Part shown: positions 1-7,285 of the stretch, piece by piece
How the letters are laid out: each line of letters opens with the position of its first letter
Numbering within the stretch: position 1 is the first letter of the stretch
Source of the DNA: Marinoscillum sp040222955
GTDB lineage: Bacteria; Bacteroidota; Bacteroidia; Cytophagales; Cyclobacteriaceae
DNA length: 64,000 nt
Direction: 5' to 3'
Assembly: GCF_040222955.1 (NCBI RefSeq)
Contig: NZ_JAVKCA010000019.1
Location: 1-64,000, forward strand
Translations under genes and position numbers: made by a program
The notes under the pieces: model-generated
Told to the model about the DNA's origin: nothing
The model's input: only the letters and a program-made list of their open reading frames with translations
The model's database searches: none

Positions 1-126
1 ATCAAGTCCTATTTTGTGGAGATGACCTTAAAAATAAGGACACACCCCCGACCCCACTCAAGAGGGGAGTTAGATGTCTTTTAAACAAAAAAGCAGCTAC
101 AAATGAATGTAACTGCTTTTGATAAG

Positions 127-170
127 GGTGGAAGACCGGACACGACGGGGCCAACCTTTGGTCGGCGACC
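127..170 (-). pseudogene. tRNA-His 3'-end fragment, copy 1
   Basis: On the minus strand this matches the acceptor 3' strand and T stem of the intact tRNA-His at 778-852. The T loop is replaced by about 20 bases that include the imperfect palindrome GGCCAACCTTTGGTC. Similarity ends near the variable loop, so no anticodon or 5' half is present and it cannot be a functional tRNA. Confidence 0.75.
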
Positions 171-325
171 TGACTTGATCTTATTTAATCAAGTCCCATT
201 TTTTGGAGATGACCTTTAAAATTGTGTAGAAAATAAGGACACACCCCCAACCCCTCTCAAGAGGGGAGTTAGAAGCCCTTTAAACAAAAAAGCAGCTACA
301 AATGAATGTAACTGCTTTTGATAAG

Positions 326-369
326 GGTGGAAGACCGGACACGACGGGGCCAACCTTTGGCCGGCGACC
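326..369 (-). pseudogene. tRNA-His 3'-end fragment, copy 2
   Basis: Same structure as the copy at 127-170, but the inserted palindrome is perfect (GGCCAA-CCT-TTGGCC). The T stem is kept on both sides of the insert, while the anticodon arm, D arm and 5' acceptor strand are absent. Confidence 0.75.
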
Positions 370-551
370 TGACTTGATCTTATTTAAAAAATTACCTTGG
401 CAGGTTCAAGGGTCAGGTTCTATTTCTTGGAGATGACCTTTAAAAATGGTGTAGAAAATAAGGACACACCCCCGACCTCTCTCAAGAGGGGAGTTGGAAG
501 CCCTTTTAAACAAAAAAGCAGCTACAAATGAATGTAACTGCTTTTGATAAG

Positions 552-594
552 GGTGGAAGACCGGACACGACGGGGCCAACCTTTGGCCGGCGAC
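552..594 (-). pseudogene. tRNA-His 3'-end fragment, copy 3
   Basis: Third copy of the truncated tRNA 3' end. It has the perfect GGCCAA/TTGGCC palindrome in the T loop and one substitution just past the T stem (GACG where the other copies have GACC). It is followed by the same GACTTGATCTTATTTAA tail as copy 2. Confidence 0.75.
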
Positions 595-736
595 GTGACT
601 TGATCTTATTTAAAAAATTACCTTGGCAGGTTCAAGTGTCAGGTTCTATTTCTTGGAGATGACCTTTAAAAATGGTGTAGAAAATAAGGACACACCCCCG
701 ACCCCTCTCAAGAGGGGAGTTAGATGTCCTTCAAAC

Positions 737-767
737 AAAAAAAGCAGCTACAAATGAATGTAACTGC
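737..767 (-). terminator. Rho-independent terminator of tRNA-His
   Basis: On the minus strand GCAGTTACA and TGTAGCTGC pair around a short loop and are followed by seven T. The hairpin lies 10 bases past the tRNA 3' end. The same hairpin is repeated in each array unit to the left. Confidence 0.75.
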
Positions 768-777
768 TTTTATTAAG

Positions 778-852
778 GGTGGAAGACCGGACTCGAACCG
801 GCGACCTCCTGAACCACAATCAGGCGTTCTAACCAACTGAACTACAACCACC
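778..852 (-). tRNA. tRNA-His (anticodon GTG)
   Basis: A complete cloverleaf reads on the minus strand. The anticodon stem CCTGA/TCAGG encloses TTGTGGT, giving anticodon GTG at 815-817. The D stem is GTTC/GAAC and the T stem closes around TTCGAGT. The 5' end carries the extra G typical of tRNA-His, opposite C73. CCA is not encoded; base 74 is C and the next base is T. The acceptor helix has two U-U oppositions at 5-68 and 6-67. This is the only intact copy in the region. Confidence 0.95.
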
Positions 853-866
853 ATGTTTGGGTTGTT

Positions 867-908
867 GCGTTCTAACCTCCCGATACTTCGGGATGAACTA
901 CAACCACC
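867..908 (-). pseudogene. Duplicated 5' half of tRNA-His with a palindrome in the D loop
   Basis: On the minus strand the sequence begins GGTGGTTGTAGTTCA, identical to the start of the intact tRNA, and ends GGTTAGAACGC. Between them the perfect palindrome TCCCGA-AGTA-TCGGGA (878-893) replaces D-loop bases. It lies 14 bases upstream of the intact tRNA and downstream of the predicted promoter, so it should be transcribed as part of the tRNA leader. Confidence 0.75.
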
Positions 909-923
909 GTCTAAATTGGGATG

Positions 924-955
924 CAAATGTAAATGCATTCAAGGATTTTAGCAAA
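924..955 (-). promoter_or_regulatory. Promoter of the tRNA-His transcript
   Basis: On the minus strand TTTG (952-955) is followed after 20 bases by TACATTTG (924-931), matching the Bacteroidota -33/-7 consensus. Transcription should start near 917, just ahead of the duplicated 5' half-tRNA. Confidence 0.65.
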
Positions 956-957
956 AA

Positions 958-2301
958 TTAATTGCGATCAAAAGTGAGTCTTGCTCCTTTTTTACTTTCA
1001 TCAAATTTTCCTTCCGAATAGGCCAGGTGTCCCGACACCCAAACCTGCTCCACCGAGGACTGGAATGTATGACCTTCAAAGGGTGACCAGCCGCATTTTG
1101 ACAGGATATTTTCCGAAGTAACTTTCCAGGGTTTATGCAGGTCTACCAGCACCAGGTCCGCAAAATAGCCTTCCCGAATATATCCTCGCTCTGCCACCTG
1201 AAAACACTCCGCTGGGGCATGGCATGCCTTTTCTACGATCTTCTCGAGGCTGATCCTTCCCTGATGATAAAAATCCAGCAGGGCCGTCAGTGAGTGCTGT
1301 ACCAAAGGGCCTCCGGATGGTGCTTTGGTGTAAGGATTATTTTTTTCTGCAATGGTGTGGGGCGCATGGTCTGTAGCGATGATGTCGATCCGGTCATCCA
1401 GCAGGGCCTCCCATACCTTGTCCCGGTCGCCAGCCGTTTTCACGGCAGGGTTCCATTTGATCCACTGGGCCTTTTCTTTGTAATCTACATCTGAAAACCA
1501 CAGATGATGAATGCAGGCCTCAGCAGTGATTCTCTTGTCTTTCAGAGGAATGGTATTGTCAAAAAGAGCCGTCTCGATGCCTGTGGAGATGTGGAGAATG
1601 TGCAGCCGGGTGTCGTGTTTTTTGGCCAATGCCACAGCCATCGAGGAGGACTTGTAACATGCTTCTGCACTTCTGATCACCGGATGCAGATCAAACGGGA
1701 TTTCATCCCCATATTGAGCCACATATTGCTCCATGTTTTTCCTGATGGTGGCTTCATCTTCGCAATGCGTGGCAATGAGTATCGGTGCATTTTTGTAAAG
1801 CTCTTCCAATGTTTTTTCATCGTCCACCAGCATGTTACCGGTAGAGGAGCCCATGAATACTTTGATGCCGCAGACCTCCATAGGGTTGGTTTTTAGCACC
1901 TCGTCCAGGTTGTCATTGGTGGCTCCTATGAAAAAGGAATAGTTGGCCAGTGACTTTTGTCTTCCTATTTCATACTTAGCTGTCAGCAGCTCCTGCGTGG
2001 TGGTTTGCGGGATGACATTGGGCATTTCCATGAAAGAGGTAACCCCGCCAGCTACCGCGGCCCTGGCTTCTGTATAGATTTCCGCTTTATGGGTGAGTCC
2101 CGGTTCTCTGAAGTGTACCTGATCGTCTATGAGCCCGGGCAGGAGGTATTTTCCTTCGGCATTGATTTCTTTCACTGCCCCATCCACCTTCAGGTCAGCT
2201 CCTATTTTCACGATCCGCTGATGCTCAATCAACAGATCTCCGGAATAGATACTGCCCTCGTTAACTATTTGTGCGTTTTTGATCAGGTACTTTGATGCCA
2301 T
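958..2301 (-). CDS. pyrC: Dihydroorotase
   Basis: Zinc amidohydrolase that interconverts carbamoyl-aspartate and dihydroorotate in pyrimidine synthesis. The 447-residue protein has the usual length. Visible active-site elements are QVHFREPG (61-68), the lysine expected to be carboxylated (K147 in GIKVFMG), H179 (ATHCED), H237 (LHILHIS) and D311 (ATDHAPH). It starts with ATG 12 bases after the M28 peptidase gene and is probably cotranscribed with it, although the functions have no obvious link. The downstream neighbour is the tRNA-His promoter. The family is certain; some dihydroorotase-like proteins act as hydantoinases, but the intact DHOase motifs favour this assignment. Confidence 0.93.
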   Translation of the reverse strand: MASKYLIKNAQIVNEGSIYSGDLLIEHQRIVKIGADLKVDGAVKEINAEGKYLLPGLIDDQVHFREPGLTHKAEIYTEARAAVAGGVTSFMEMPNVIPQTTTQELLTAKYEIGRQKSLANYSFFIGATNDNLDEVLKTNPMEVCGIKVFMGSSTGNMLVDDEKTLEELYKNAPILIATHCEDEATIRKNMEQYVAQYGDEIPFDLHPVIRSAEACYKSSSMAVALAKKHDTRLHILHISTGIETALFDNTIPLKDKRITAEACIHHLWFSDVDYKEKAQWIKWNPAVKTAGDRDKVWEALLDDRIDIIATDHAPHTIAEKNNPYTKAPSGGPLVQHSLTALLDFYHQGRISLEKIVEKACHAPAECFQVAERGYIREGYFADLVLVDLHKPWKVTSENILSKCGWSPFEGHTFQSSVEQVWVSGHLAYSEGKFDESKKGARLTFDRN

Positions 2302-2313
2302 TGTGCTATTGTT

Positions 2314-3771
2314 CTAGTCCAGTTGAACCCGGCGCTCTCGGTTGGCCAGCTCCCATGCTGTAAAGAAAACAAGCTGTGCTCGCTTTTGCATGATCTCGAA
2401 GTTAATTTTCTCGATCGTGTCCGTAGGGCGATGATAGTCAGCATGTGATCCGTTGAAATAGAAGATGATAGGCACATTCTTTTTGGCAAAATTGTAATGA
2501 TCCGAACGGTAGTAATACCTGTTCGGGTCGGTTTCCGCATTGTAGGTGTAATCCAGATCCAGCTGTGTGTAGGTTTTATTGGCCATTTCAGAAACTTCAT
2601 GTAACTCCTTCGAGAGTTTATCCGCACCGATCACGTACACGTAACCCGGGTTTTTCTCATGCTCCTCATCTACTCTTCCCACCATGTCCACGTTCAGGTT
2701 AGTCACTGTGTTTGCCAAGGGGAATACCGGATTTTCGGTGTAATACTCACTGCCAAGTAGCCCTTTTTCTTCACCAGACACCGTCATGAAAAGGATGCTT
2801 CGTTTGGGTTTGATCCCTTTGGCAGCAGCTTCAGAAAAGGCCTGTGCAATCTCCAGTACGGTGACGGTACCTGATCCATCGTCATCGGCGCCATTGTTGA
2901 TCTCGCCATTCTCTGAAATGCCAATGTGATCATAGTGTGAAGTGACCACCAGCACCTCTTCGGGCTTCTCACTTCCCTTCAGAAAACCCAAAACATTCTC
3001 GGCCGTGATATCTTCTACCAACATATCCGCATTGAGGATCAGTCTGGAAGTTTTACCCTTGCCTTTCTCTTTTAGTTCGTCGTAGGACATATCAAAAATC
3101 CAGGAGGCCAGTTCCGGGTTCCCAATAATTATTTTATTGCCTTTGGTGGTGGTTTCCAGAGCCATTCTCGACCCTTGTAGATACCTGCTGTACCTGGTCA
3201 TGATGAACCCGAATCTGCTTTCGTCTTCCACGATGAGGATAATACCGGCGGCATCCAGGTCTTTGACCTCCGCAAGTACCTTTCGCCAGTTGCCCATTTC
3301 CTGGGTGACTACCGCCAGGAACTTCCCGCTGAGATCCATTTTCTTGAGGTTCTCTATGGTTTGAGTGCCTGCAAAAAGAATGTCTACATATTCTTCGCCC
3401 AGTGTTTCCTCACGTGAGTTGTAGATGAAATCCTCAAAGTTCGTTTTTACCTCTTCACCTTTTTTGAGATAGGCCGTGCGGTAAGTCATTTTCTTCAGTG
3501 GGTAGCTCTGGAAATAGGACATTCCCTCATCGGTTTTTACGGGAGCCTCAAGCCCAAAAGAGTTGAATTTTTCTGCGATATAGGCAGCGGCCATTTTTTG
3601 ACCCCTTTCTCCAGTTTCACGCCCCTCAAGGCTGTCAGATGCCAGCACAGAGAGATAATCCTTCAAATCCGAAGTTGTTATTGTATTTGAGTATTTGACA
3701 GCTCTTTTATCCTGTGAAAACCCATTTATAAAGAATAAAAGCAGGATTGAGCCAAATAATAGATGCTTCAT
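2314..3771 (-). CDS. Secreted M28-family zinc aminopeptidase
   Basis: Exported metallopeptidase with a signal peptide in residues 1-19 (hydrophobic core, then GFSQ). The C-terminal half holds the co-catalytic zinc ligands: H279 (SHYDH), D296 or D297 in GADDDGSG, general base E334 and ligand E335 in SGEEKG, D362 (NVDMVGR) and H447 (YHRPTD). The region 130-250 resembles a PA-type insert. M28 enzymes usually remove N-terminal residues from peptides; substrate specificity cannot be read here. It is the first gene of a probable two-gene unit with pyrC and is divergent from gcvP, with 131 bases between the starts. Confidence 0.9.
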   Translation of the reverse strand: MKHLLFGSILLLFFINGFSQDKRAVKYSNTITTSDLKDYLSVLASDSLEGRETGERGQKMAAAYIAEKFNSFGLEAPVKTDEGMSYFQSYPLKKMTYRTAYLKKGEEVKTNFEDFIYNSREETLGEEYVDILFAGTQTIENLKKMDLSGKFLAVVTQEMGNWRKVLAEVKDLDAAGIILIVEDESRFGFIMTRYSRYLQGSRMALETTTKGNKIIIGNPELASWIFDMSYDELKEKGKGKTSRLILNADMLVEDITAENVLGFLKGSEKPEEVLVVTSHYDHIGISENGEINNGADDDGSGTVTVLEIAQAFSEAAAKGIKPKRSILFMTVSGEEKGLLGSEYYTENPVFPLANTVTNLNVDMVGRVDEEHEKNPGYVYVIGADKLSKELHEVSEMANKTYTQLDLDYTYNAETDPNRYYYRSDHYNFAKKNVPIIFYFNGSHADYHRPTDTIEKINFEIMQKRAQLVFFTAWELANRERRVQLD

Positions 3772-3860
3772 TTTGTATAAATTTTGAAAACCCCAAAGCT
3801 AAACAAATATTATACGTTTTTATCCCGTGGAGATGCGCGAATAAAATGTTGAATTCATTA

Positions 3861-3868
3861 TACATTTG
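3861..3868 (+). promoter_or_regulatory. Predicted -7 element for gcvP
   Basis: TACATTTG fits the Bacteroidota -7 consensus and lies 34 bases before the gcvP start codon. No TTG is seen at the expected -33 distance, so only the -7 part is supported. Confidence 0.45.
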
Positions 3869-3902
3869 CACCTTGAAATTTCATCCATAATACCACCACA
3901 TT

Positions 3903-6776
3903 ATGACTGTTGATTTAAACGAAAGAGTAGCCTTCCAAACACGCCACAATGGACCTTCTGAAGGGGAAATCCAGGAAATGCTGGATGCTTTGGGTGTCTC
4001 CTCTTTAGACGAGTTGATCGCTCAAACTATTCCCGGGAAAATCCGACTGAAACAGGGGCTCAACCTGCCTGCTCCTCTGAATGAATATGAGTACATCAAC
4101 AAGCTCAAGAAGACGGCTGGAAAAAACAAAGTGTTCAAATCTTTTCTGGGGCAGGGGTATTATAACTGTGTGGTGCCGGCTGTGATCCAGCGGAATATAC
4201 TTGAGAACCCAGGATGGTACACGGCTTATACGCCTTATCAGGCCGAGATTGCCCAGGGCAGATTGGAAGCCCTCATCAATTTTCAGACGCTGGTCTCTGA
4301 CCTCACCGGTATGGAGATAGCCAATGCATCTCTTTTGGATGAAGGGACTGCAGCGGCAGAGGCTATTGCCATGCTGCATGCCACCCGAAAAAAGGAGAAA
4401 AAGCATGCCAATAAAGTGGTGGTAGACGAACGGGTTTTTCCACAGACCTTAGAAATTTTGAAAACCAGAACCAAGCCTCTTGGTCTGGAGCTGGTGGTGG
4501 CCAGAATAGAAAATATTGATCTTAGCGATGCTGACCTGTTCGGGGTGTTTTTCCAGTACCCGGATAATTTCGGGGAGACTTTTGATCGCTCGGCGTTTGT
4601 AGCGGAGTCCAAGGAACATGGAGTTTCGGTCGCAGTAGCATCTGATCTTTTGGCACTTTGCCTGCTGACCCCTCCCGGGGAGTGGGGAGTGGATGTGGTG
4701 GTTGGAACTTCACAGCGTTTTGGCGTTCCTATGGGATATGGAGGCCCGCATGCGGCTTTCTTTGCTACAAAGGAAGAATACAAAAGATACATTCCTGGAA
4801 GAATCATCGGTGTTTCAAAGGATGATGAGGGTCATCCGGCCTATCGGATGGCTCTGCAAACGAGAGAGCAGCACATCAAACGAGAAAGGGCCACTTCCAA
4901 CATTTGTACGGCTCAGGTACTGCTGGCGGTCATGGCCTCCATGTATGGAGTATATCATGGGCCGGTGGGACTCAAGCAGATAGCTTCCAGAGTGAGAGGC
5001 CTGGCCAGGGCAACTGCTGCTTCACTCTCAGCCATGGGATTGAAAGAAGAAAATACTGAGTATTTTGATACACTCAGGTTTACACTGGATGAAGCCACTC
5101 TTCAAAAGGTAAAGAAAGTATCGGAATCCCATCAACTCAACTTCAGATATCTGGACGGACAGGTAATGCTTTCATTTGATGAGACGCATCTTCCGGGAGA
5201 CGCTCAAAATGTGGTTTCTATTTTCGCGGAAGCGCTGGGAAAGGAAGCATATCCCATAAGCACGCAGGTGGAAATTGCTTATCCGAATGGACTGGCCCGG
5301 CAGTCGGACTTTATGACTCATGAGGTGTTCAATGTGAATCACAGTGAGCATGAGATCCTGCGCTATATGAAGCGACTGGAGAACAAAGACCTTTCGCTGG
5401 TTCATTCAATGATCTCGCTGGGATCATGTACCATGAAGCTCAATGCCACTACTGAGATGATTCCCGTCACCTGGCCGGAGTTTGGAAGTATCCACCCTTT
5501 TGCTCCTAAAGAACAGGTCGCGGGATATGCGGAGGTGATCGGAGAGCTACACGACTGGCTGGCGGAGATTACAGGCTTTTCAGCGGTTTCGTTTCAGCCC
5601 AATTCCGGTGCTCAGGGAGAATTTGCAGGACTTATGGTCATCAGGGCCTATCATCAGGCCAATGGACACCATCATAGAAACATCACCCTGATCCCTTCAT
5701 CAGCACATGGTACCAATCCCGCCAGTGCAGTGATGGCTGGTATGGAAGTGGTGATCGTCAAATGTGATGATCAGGGAAACATTGACCTGGAGGACCTCAA
5801 GAGCAAAGTAGAAACACACAGTGAAAACCTAGGCGCCTTGATGGTGACCTATCCTTCTACTCATGGTGTTTTTGAAGAAAGCATTATAGAAATCTGTGAG
5901 CTTGTTCATGCCCACGGAGGTCAGGTGTATATGGATGGAGCCAATATGAATGCCCAGGTGGGACTCACTTCACCGGCGATGATTGGAGCGGATGTTTGTC
6001 ACCTGAATCTTCACAAGACTTTTTGTATTCCTCACGGTGGAGGCGGCCCGGGCATGGGCCCGATCGGAGTGGGAGCACATCTGGCACCTTATCTGCCAGG
6101 GAACACACACGTAGGAGTGGATGACGTGAATGTTTCCAGTGCTCCTTATGGTAGTGCCAGTATTTTACCTATCTCTCATGCCTATATAGCCATGATGGGC
6201 GGCGATGGACTTAGAGCAGCTACTCAACTAGCCATCCTGAATGCCAACTACATCGGGCAGCAACTAAAGGACCACTATCCTGTGCTTTATGCCAATGAAA
6301 AAGGCAGGAATGCTCACGAACTGATCATCGACTGCAGGGACTTCAAAAAATTTGGAGTGGAGGTAGAGGACATTGCCAAGCGATTAATGGATTATGGCTA
6401 TCATGCACCTACAGTTTCGTTTCCTGTGGCTGGCACCATGATGATAGAGCCGACCGAAAGCGAGACCAAATCGGAGATTGACCGATTCTGCAATGTGATG
6501 ATCTCTATTCGCAAAGAAATAGAAGAGGTCGTCAGCGGAGTGGCTGATAAGGACAATAACGTGCTAAAGAACGCGCCACACACTCAGCGCACGGTCATAG
6601 CGGAGCACTGGGAGCTGCCATATAGCAGAGAGAAAGCGGCTTTCCCACTGCCAGAGCTGAAGTACAATAAATTCTGGCCTTCGGTGAGCAGAATAGACAG
6701 TGCTTACGGCGACCGAAACCTAATGTGCAGCTGTGTGCCGGTAGAGGCTTATGCAGAGGCTGCTGAGTTGGTGTAG
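3903..6776 (+). CDS. gcvP: Glycine dehydrogenase (decarboxylating), P-protein
   Basis: PLP enzyme of the glycine cleavage system; it decarboxylates glycine and passes the aminomethyl group to the lipoyl arm of the H-protein. The 957-residue protein is the single-chain form with both halves (P1 and P2) fused. The N-terminal half has the typical HNGPSE motif. The PLP lysine is K705 in HLNLHKTFCIPHGGG, followed by the glycine-rich GGGGPGMGPIGV. Start and end fit family members closely. gcvT and gcvH are not in the window. It is followed by a strong terminator and appears monocistronic. Confidence 0.97.
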   Translation: MTVDLNERVAFQTRHNGPSEGEIQEMLDALGVSSLDELIAQTIPGKIRLKQGLNLPAPLNEYEYINKLKKTAGKNKVFKSFLGQGYYNCVVPAVIQRNILENPGWYTAYTPYQAEIAQGRLEALINFQTLVSDLTGMEIANASLLDEGTAAAEAIAMLHATRKKEKKHANKVVVDERVFPQTLEILKTRTKPLGLELVVARIENIDLSDADLFGVFFQYPDNFGETFDRSAFVAESKEHGVSVAVASDLLALCLLTPPGEWGVDVVVGTSQRFGVPMGYGGPHAAFFATKEEYKRYIPGRIIGVSKDDEGHPAYRMALQTREQHIKRERATSNICTAQVLLAVMASMYGVYHGPVGLKQIASRVRGLARATAASLSAMGLKEENTEYFDTLRFTLDEATLQKVKKVSESHQLNFRYLDGQVMLSFDETHLPGDAQNVVSIFAEALGKEAYPISTQVEIAYPNGLARQSDFMTHEVFNVNHSEHEILRYMKRLENKDLSLVHSMISLGSCTMKLNATTEMIPVTWPEFGSIHPFAPKEQVAGYAEVIGELHDWLAEITGFSAVSFQPNSGAQGEFAGLMVIRAYHQANGHHHRNITLIPSSAHGTNPASAVMAGMEVVIVKCDDQGNIDLEDLKSKVETHSENLGALMVTYPSTHGVFEESIIEICELVHAHGGQVYMDGANMNAQVGLTSPAMIGADVCHLNLHKTFCIPHGGGGPGMGPIGVGAHLAPYLPGNTHVGVDDVNVSSAPYGSASILPISHAYIAMMGGDGLRAATQLAILNANYIGQQLKDHYPVLYANEKGRNAHELIIDCRDFKKFGVEVEDIAKRLMDYGYHAPTVSFPVAGTMMIEPTESETKSEIDRFCNVMISIRKEIEEVVSGVADKDNNVLKNAPHTQRTVIAEHWELPYSREKAAFPLPELKYNKFWPSVSRIDSAYGDRNLMCSCVPVEAYAEAAELV

Positions 6777-6800
6777 ACGGTTGGATATCTGACTTCAAAG

Positions 6801-6835
6801 AATGCCCTGGTTCGAAGCGAATCAGGGCATTTTTT
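6801..6835 (+). terminator. Rho-independent terminator of gcvP
   Basis: AATGCCCTG (6801-6809) pairs with CAGGGCATT around a 12-base loop and runs into TTTTTT. It lies 25 bases after the gcvP stop codon. Confidence 0.85.
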
Positions 6836-6881
6836 ATGCCTAAAAACCTCTGATCTCTTGTGATGGTGATTATTTTACTTA

Positions 6882-6898
6882 CAAAAGTGAAACTTTTG
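6882..6898. promoter_or_regulatory. Candidate PadR operator
   Basis: A perfect 7-base inverted repeat, CAAAAGT-GAA-ACTTTTG, sits 40 bases before the PadR start codon. PadR regulators often repress their own operon by binding palindromes at the promoter, so it is a reasonable operator, but the assignment is inferred from position and symmetry only. Confidence 0.45.
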
Positions 6899-6937
6899 GA
6901 TCCCTCCTTCAGTATATTCCTTACAAATGTGACAAAA

Positions 6938-7273
6938 ATGGAAAATTTGAAACTGGGGAATTTTGAGGAATTGGTATTGTTGCTCGTAGGAGTCTTGTGT
7001 GATAAGGCTTATTCAGTAACGATAGTCGAGGAATACAAAAAGCAAACAGGGAAAAGCATTAATATAAGCGCTATCCATACGGTGCTTTATCGATTGGAGG
7101 ATAAGGGTTTTCTGGAATCCAGGTTAGGAGAAGCCGGCGACTACAGGGGAGGCAAACGTAAGAGGCTATTTTCCATAACTCCTTATGGTAGAAAGGCTCT
7201 TGATGAGCTAGCAGAATTGCGAGAGCAACTACGCCGACAAATTCCCCCACTTACCATCGCCACACAGAACTAA
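6938..7273 (+). CDS. PadR-family transcriptional regulator
   Basis: Small winged-helix DNA-binding protein of 111 residues. I place the start at the ATG beginning MENLKLGNFEE because the family begins here; an upstream in-frame ATG at 6860 would add 26 residues with no family likeness. Helix-turn-helix residues lie around 20-60 (ISAIHTVLYRLEDKGFLES) and the wing follows (GGKRKRLFSITPYGR). The FtsX-type permease gene begins 13 bases later. This PadR-plus-permease pairing recurs in Bacteroidota, where the regulator is thought to control the transporter. A perfect inverted repeat upstream is a candidate autoregulatory site. Confidence 0.88.
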   Translation: MENLKLGNFEELVLLLVGVLCDKAYSVTIVEEYKKQTGKSINISAIHTVLYRLEDKGFLESRLGEAGDYRGGKRKRLFSITPYGRKALDELAELREQLRRQIPPLTIATQN

Positions 7274-7285
7274 ACCGCCGAAAGA

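Larger units (their letters stand above)
1..735. repeat. Degenerate tandem array derived from the tRNA-His 3' end and its terminator
   Basis: Three copies of a roughly 200-226 base unit precede the intact tRNA-His gene. The landmark AAGGACACACCCCC begins near 36, 235, 460 and 686, so the periods are 199, 225 and 226 bases. Each unit holds a CCCCTCTCAAGAGGGG-type palindrome, a copy of the tRNA terminator hairpin (87-116, 286-315, 512-541) and a 3' tRNA fragment with an inserted palindrome. GACTTGAT (172-179) and ATCAAGTC (189-196) form a further inverted repeat. The window opens in ATCAAGTCC, so the array probably continues to the left. There is no other gene in this stretch. Confidence 0.85.

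Noticed and set aside
1..735. CRISPR array
   Set aside because: Units are about 200-226 bases with internal tRNA and terminator sequence, unlike short direct repeats with unique spacers, and no cas genes are present.
720..938. 72-residue frame on the minus strand
   Set aside because: It runs through the tRNA-His gene (the VVQLVRTPDCGSGGRRFESG stretch is the tRNA translated) and is not a protein gene.
4005..4807. Minus-strand frames over gcvP
   Set aside because: They are reflections of the strongly supported gcvP coding frame.
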